NCBI GenBank assembly: GCA_964512645.1
Contig: CAZEJS010000033.1
Span: 1 to 25,164 of the forward strand
Reading direction: 5' to 3'
Source of the DNA: CAZEJS01 sp964512645
GTDB taxonomy: Bacteria > Actinomycetota > Geothermincolia > Fen-727 > Anoxymicrobiaceae
Length of the DNA: 25,164 bases
Shown: positions 23,887 through 25,164 of the stretch, piece by piece
Numbering within the stretch: the first letter of the stretch is position 1
Layout: every line of letters begins with the position of its first letter
The notes under the pieces: generated by a model
What the model saw: the letters and a program-made list of their open reading frames with translations, nothing else
Told to the model about the DNA's origin: nothing
The model's database searches: none
Program-made: the position numbers and the translations under genes

Positions 23887-24395
23887 CTGAGCCTCCGCTC
23901 CCCGGCGGGGCCCTCGGCGAAGAGCCACGCGACCATGCGCTCGAGCCTGCCCCCGGCAAGGTCGGCATCGTGCGCCTCGGCCAGGCAGTGCACGAAGAAA
24001 TGCGCGCCGTCGATCTCCAGCGTGACCGTGCCGGGCGTCAGGTTGATAGCCCCGGCCAGGACCGTGCGGGCCGAGTCGGACTCCAGGTACGAGTCGAACT
24101 CGACTATCCTGGGGTCGATCGGGAAGCTCGGCCTGACGACCCTCTTGAACACGTCCCAGTTGGCCTTGACGATCTCCCAGAGGAGCAGGGCGAAGAAGAC
24201 CGGCAGACGCAGGGTAAACCCGGGGTTGACGTGGCTCTCGATGTGCGGCGGCACCATGGAGTTGGCGAACCCGGCCAGCACCAGCGACACCAGCAGCCCC
24301 CCCGCGATATGCCAGGCGGTCACCTTCGCGGTGAGCAGAAACCAGAAAGCGAACAGAATCAGCGTGAGCGCGAGGACCCGCTTGATGCTTTTCAA
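23883..24395 (-). CDS. mrpE: MrpE-type antiporter subunit
   Basis: 170 aa. Two or three N-terminal TM segments (VLALTLILFAFWFLLT; HIAGGLLVSLVLAGF; LPVFFALLLWEIVKANW) and then a cytoplasmic domain with the family core GAINLTPGTVTLEIDG and FFVHCL. MrpE supports assembly and activity of Mrp complexes. I chose TTG 24395 because GGAG precedes it at 6-nt spacing; GTG 24407 in the same frame has no ribosome site. First gene of the antiporter block, 37 nt after the isochorismatase-like gene, so possibly read from that gene's promoter. Confidence 0.9.
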   Translation of the reverse strand: MKSIKRVLALTLILFAFWFLLTAKVTAWHIAGGLLVSLVLAGFANSMVPPHIESHVNPGFTLRLPVFFALLLWEIVKANWDVFKRVVRPSFPIDPRIVEFDSYLESDSARTVLAGAINLTPGTVTLEIDGAHFFVHCLAEAHDADLAGGRLERMVAWLFAEGPAGERRLR

Positions 24396-24432
24396 TTGGC
24401 ACTCCACGGTACCGGTCGCCGGTGCCGGGGCG

Positions 24433-25014
24433 TCATTTCACCAGTTTCAGCACCTGCTTGAACTCCTCGGTGCCCGCCCTCTTGAGGACCTCGTAGATGA
24501 ACATCTCCGTCGACGAGATGGTCGCGCCGTTGAAGCGCATCCTTTCCAGTGCGACCTGCTTGTTCGCCGGGGCCCTCGACCCCACCGCGTCGGCGATAAC
24601 GTGAACGTCGTAGGACGGCAACAGGCTCAGCACCGTCTGCGCCACGCATATATGGCTCTCGATCCCGGCTACGACGACGGTCTCGCGCCCCAGGTCCGCG
24701 AGCCGTTTCGCAAACAGCGGGACCTGGCAGGCGTCGAAGTCGAGCTTCGTCACCGGCTCGAACCCCTCGATCTCGGCCGAGAGCGCGGGAACCGTGGGGC
24801 CGAGCTTCTCCTGCTCGGTAACCAGTACCGGCAGCCCCGCGATACGGGCGAACTTCGCCAGCTTGAGCGCGTTCTGGAGGATGGCCTCTCTTCCGTCCAT
24901 CACCGCCAGCAGCTTCTCCTGCACGTCGACGATGACCAGCACGCACTCGCTCTCCTCGACGAGGCCCGTCTCGTCGAAGAAGAGGCCGTCTTCAAATTCC
25001 CAGGACCCGTCCAT
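24433..25014 (-). CDS. Isochorismatase-superfamily cysteine hydrolase
   Basis: 193 aa, alpha/beta isochorismatase fold. The catalytic triad is visible: Asp30 (VLVIVDVQEK), Lys90 (PVTKLDF) and Cys123 in AGIESHICVAQT, the usual GxExxxCV nucleophile turn. Members hydrolyse amides or vinyl ethers (nicotinamidase, carbamoylase, YcaC types); the sequence resembles the YcaC-like group, often of unknown substrate. I chose ATG 25014 because GGAAGGGG lies 5 nt before it; the upstream frame to 25125 lacks such a site. The gene leads, or lies just before, the Mrp operon on the same strand; whether the pairing matters is unclear. Confidence 0.9.
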   Translation of the reverse strand: MDGSWEFEDGLFFDETGLVEESECVLVIVDVQEKLLAVMDGREAILQNALKLAKFARIAGLPVLVTEQEKLGPTVPALSAEIEGFEPVTKLDFDACQVPLFAKRLADLGRETVVVAGIESHICVAQTVLSLLPSYDVHVIADAVGSRAPANKQVALERMRFNGATISSTEMFIYEVLKRAGTEEFKQVLKLVK

Positions 25015-25044
25015 GTCAGCCCCTTCCGGCCATCGGTTTCCCCA

Positions 25045-25073
25045 ATGATATGGTTGACGTCGTTCACTTTCCA
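25045..25073 (-). promoter_or_regulatory. Candidate promoter for the isochorismatase gene (and perhaps the Mrp operon)
   Basis: On the minus strand, TGGAAA (plus 25068-25073; 4 of 6) is followed by a 17-nt spacer and TATCAT (25045-25050; 5 of 6). An A-tract (T8 on plus, near 25073-25081) lies just upstream, like an UP element. Transcription would start near 25038, giving a 24-nt leader that contains the ribosome site. Confidence 0.5.
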
Positions 25074-25164
25074 CTTTTTTTTCACTCTTTTGAACCGGCG
25101 GAGGCGTCCGGGTCGTGTAAAACATGAGTAGGTCTGTAGGGGAAGACGGTTGCTGCCCCGGAAT

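Noticed and set aside
1..25164. CRISPR arrays, rRNA genes, insertion sequences
   Set aside because: No regularly spaced short repeats, no rRNA-like sequence, and no transposase frame other than the partial tyrosine recombinase.

Overview
The window looks like high-GC bacterial chromosome. My best guess is a deep-branching actinobacterium (Geothermincolia or a similar lineage). The reasons are the very GC-rich coding bias, frequent GTG/TTG starts, a tRNA with encoded CCA, a TATAAT box about 7 nt before an ATG (leaderless layout), and a surface protein ending in DUF5719-like repeats. This assignment is inference; there is no rRNA or marker phylogeny to test it.

Layout, left to right. (1) 1-606: the 3' part of a tyrosine recombinase gene, clearly less GC-rich than the rest, cut by the window edge. 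It is followed by a perfect 20-bp palindrome and tRNA-Phe(GAA). (2) 868-6672: a CrtI/phytoene-desaturase-like FAD oxidoreductase (+); convergent to it a coupled marR-type regulator and MMPL/RND exporter pair (-); then a short-chain dehydrogenase (+) followed by a 43-codon small ORF. (3) 6836-7923: a single-domain response regulator and a VOC (glyoxalase-fold) protein, both on the minus strand. (4) 7952-17293: a giant secreted surface protein frame (about 3,113 codons, minus strand). It has a signal peptide, about 17 DUF11-type Ig-like domains and four C-terminal DUF5719-like repeats, and it is split by one in-frame amber codon. A promoter and a roughly 180-nt structured leader precede it. (5) 17638-20468: a small lipoprotein (-), and a divergent lipoprotein (+) joining a Leu/Ile/Val-type periplasmic binding domain to a legumain-like (peptidase C13) domain that has lost its catalytic His and Cys. 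(6) 20458-24395: a tightly overlapping seven-gene Mrp/Mbh-type cation/proton antiporter operon (-), in the order E-F-G-A'(DUF4040)-B-C-D, with no NuoL-like MrpA N-terminal subunit and no hydrogenase genes. An isochorismatase-fold hydrolase lies just upstream.

The strongest points for follow-up are the binding-protein/pseudo-legumain fusion, the lone amber codon in the giant adhesin-like gene, and the Mrp module whose only large antiporter subunit lacks nearly all the usual charged proton-path residues. Most genes sit in small operons with 1-20 nt overlaps and visible Shine-Dalgarno sequences, which I used to correct several start sites.
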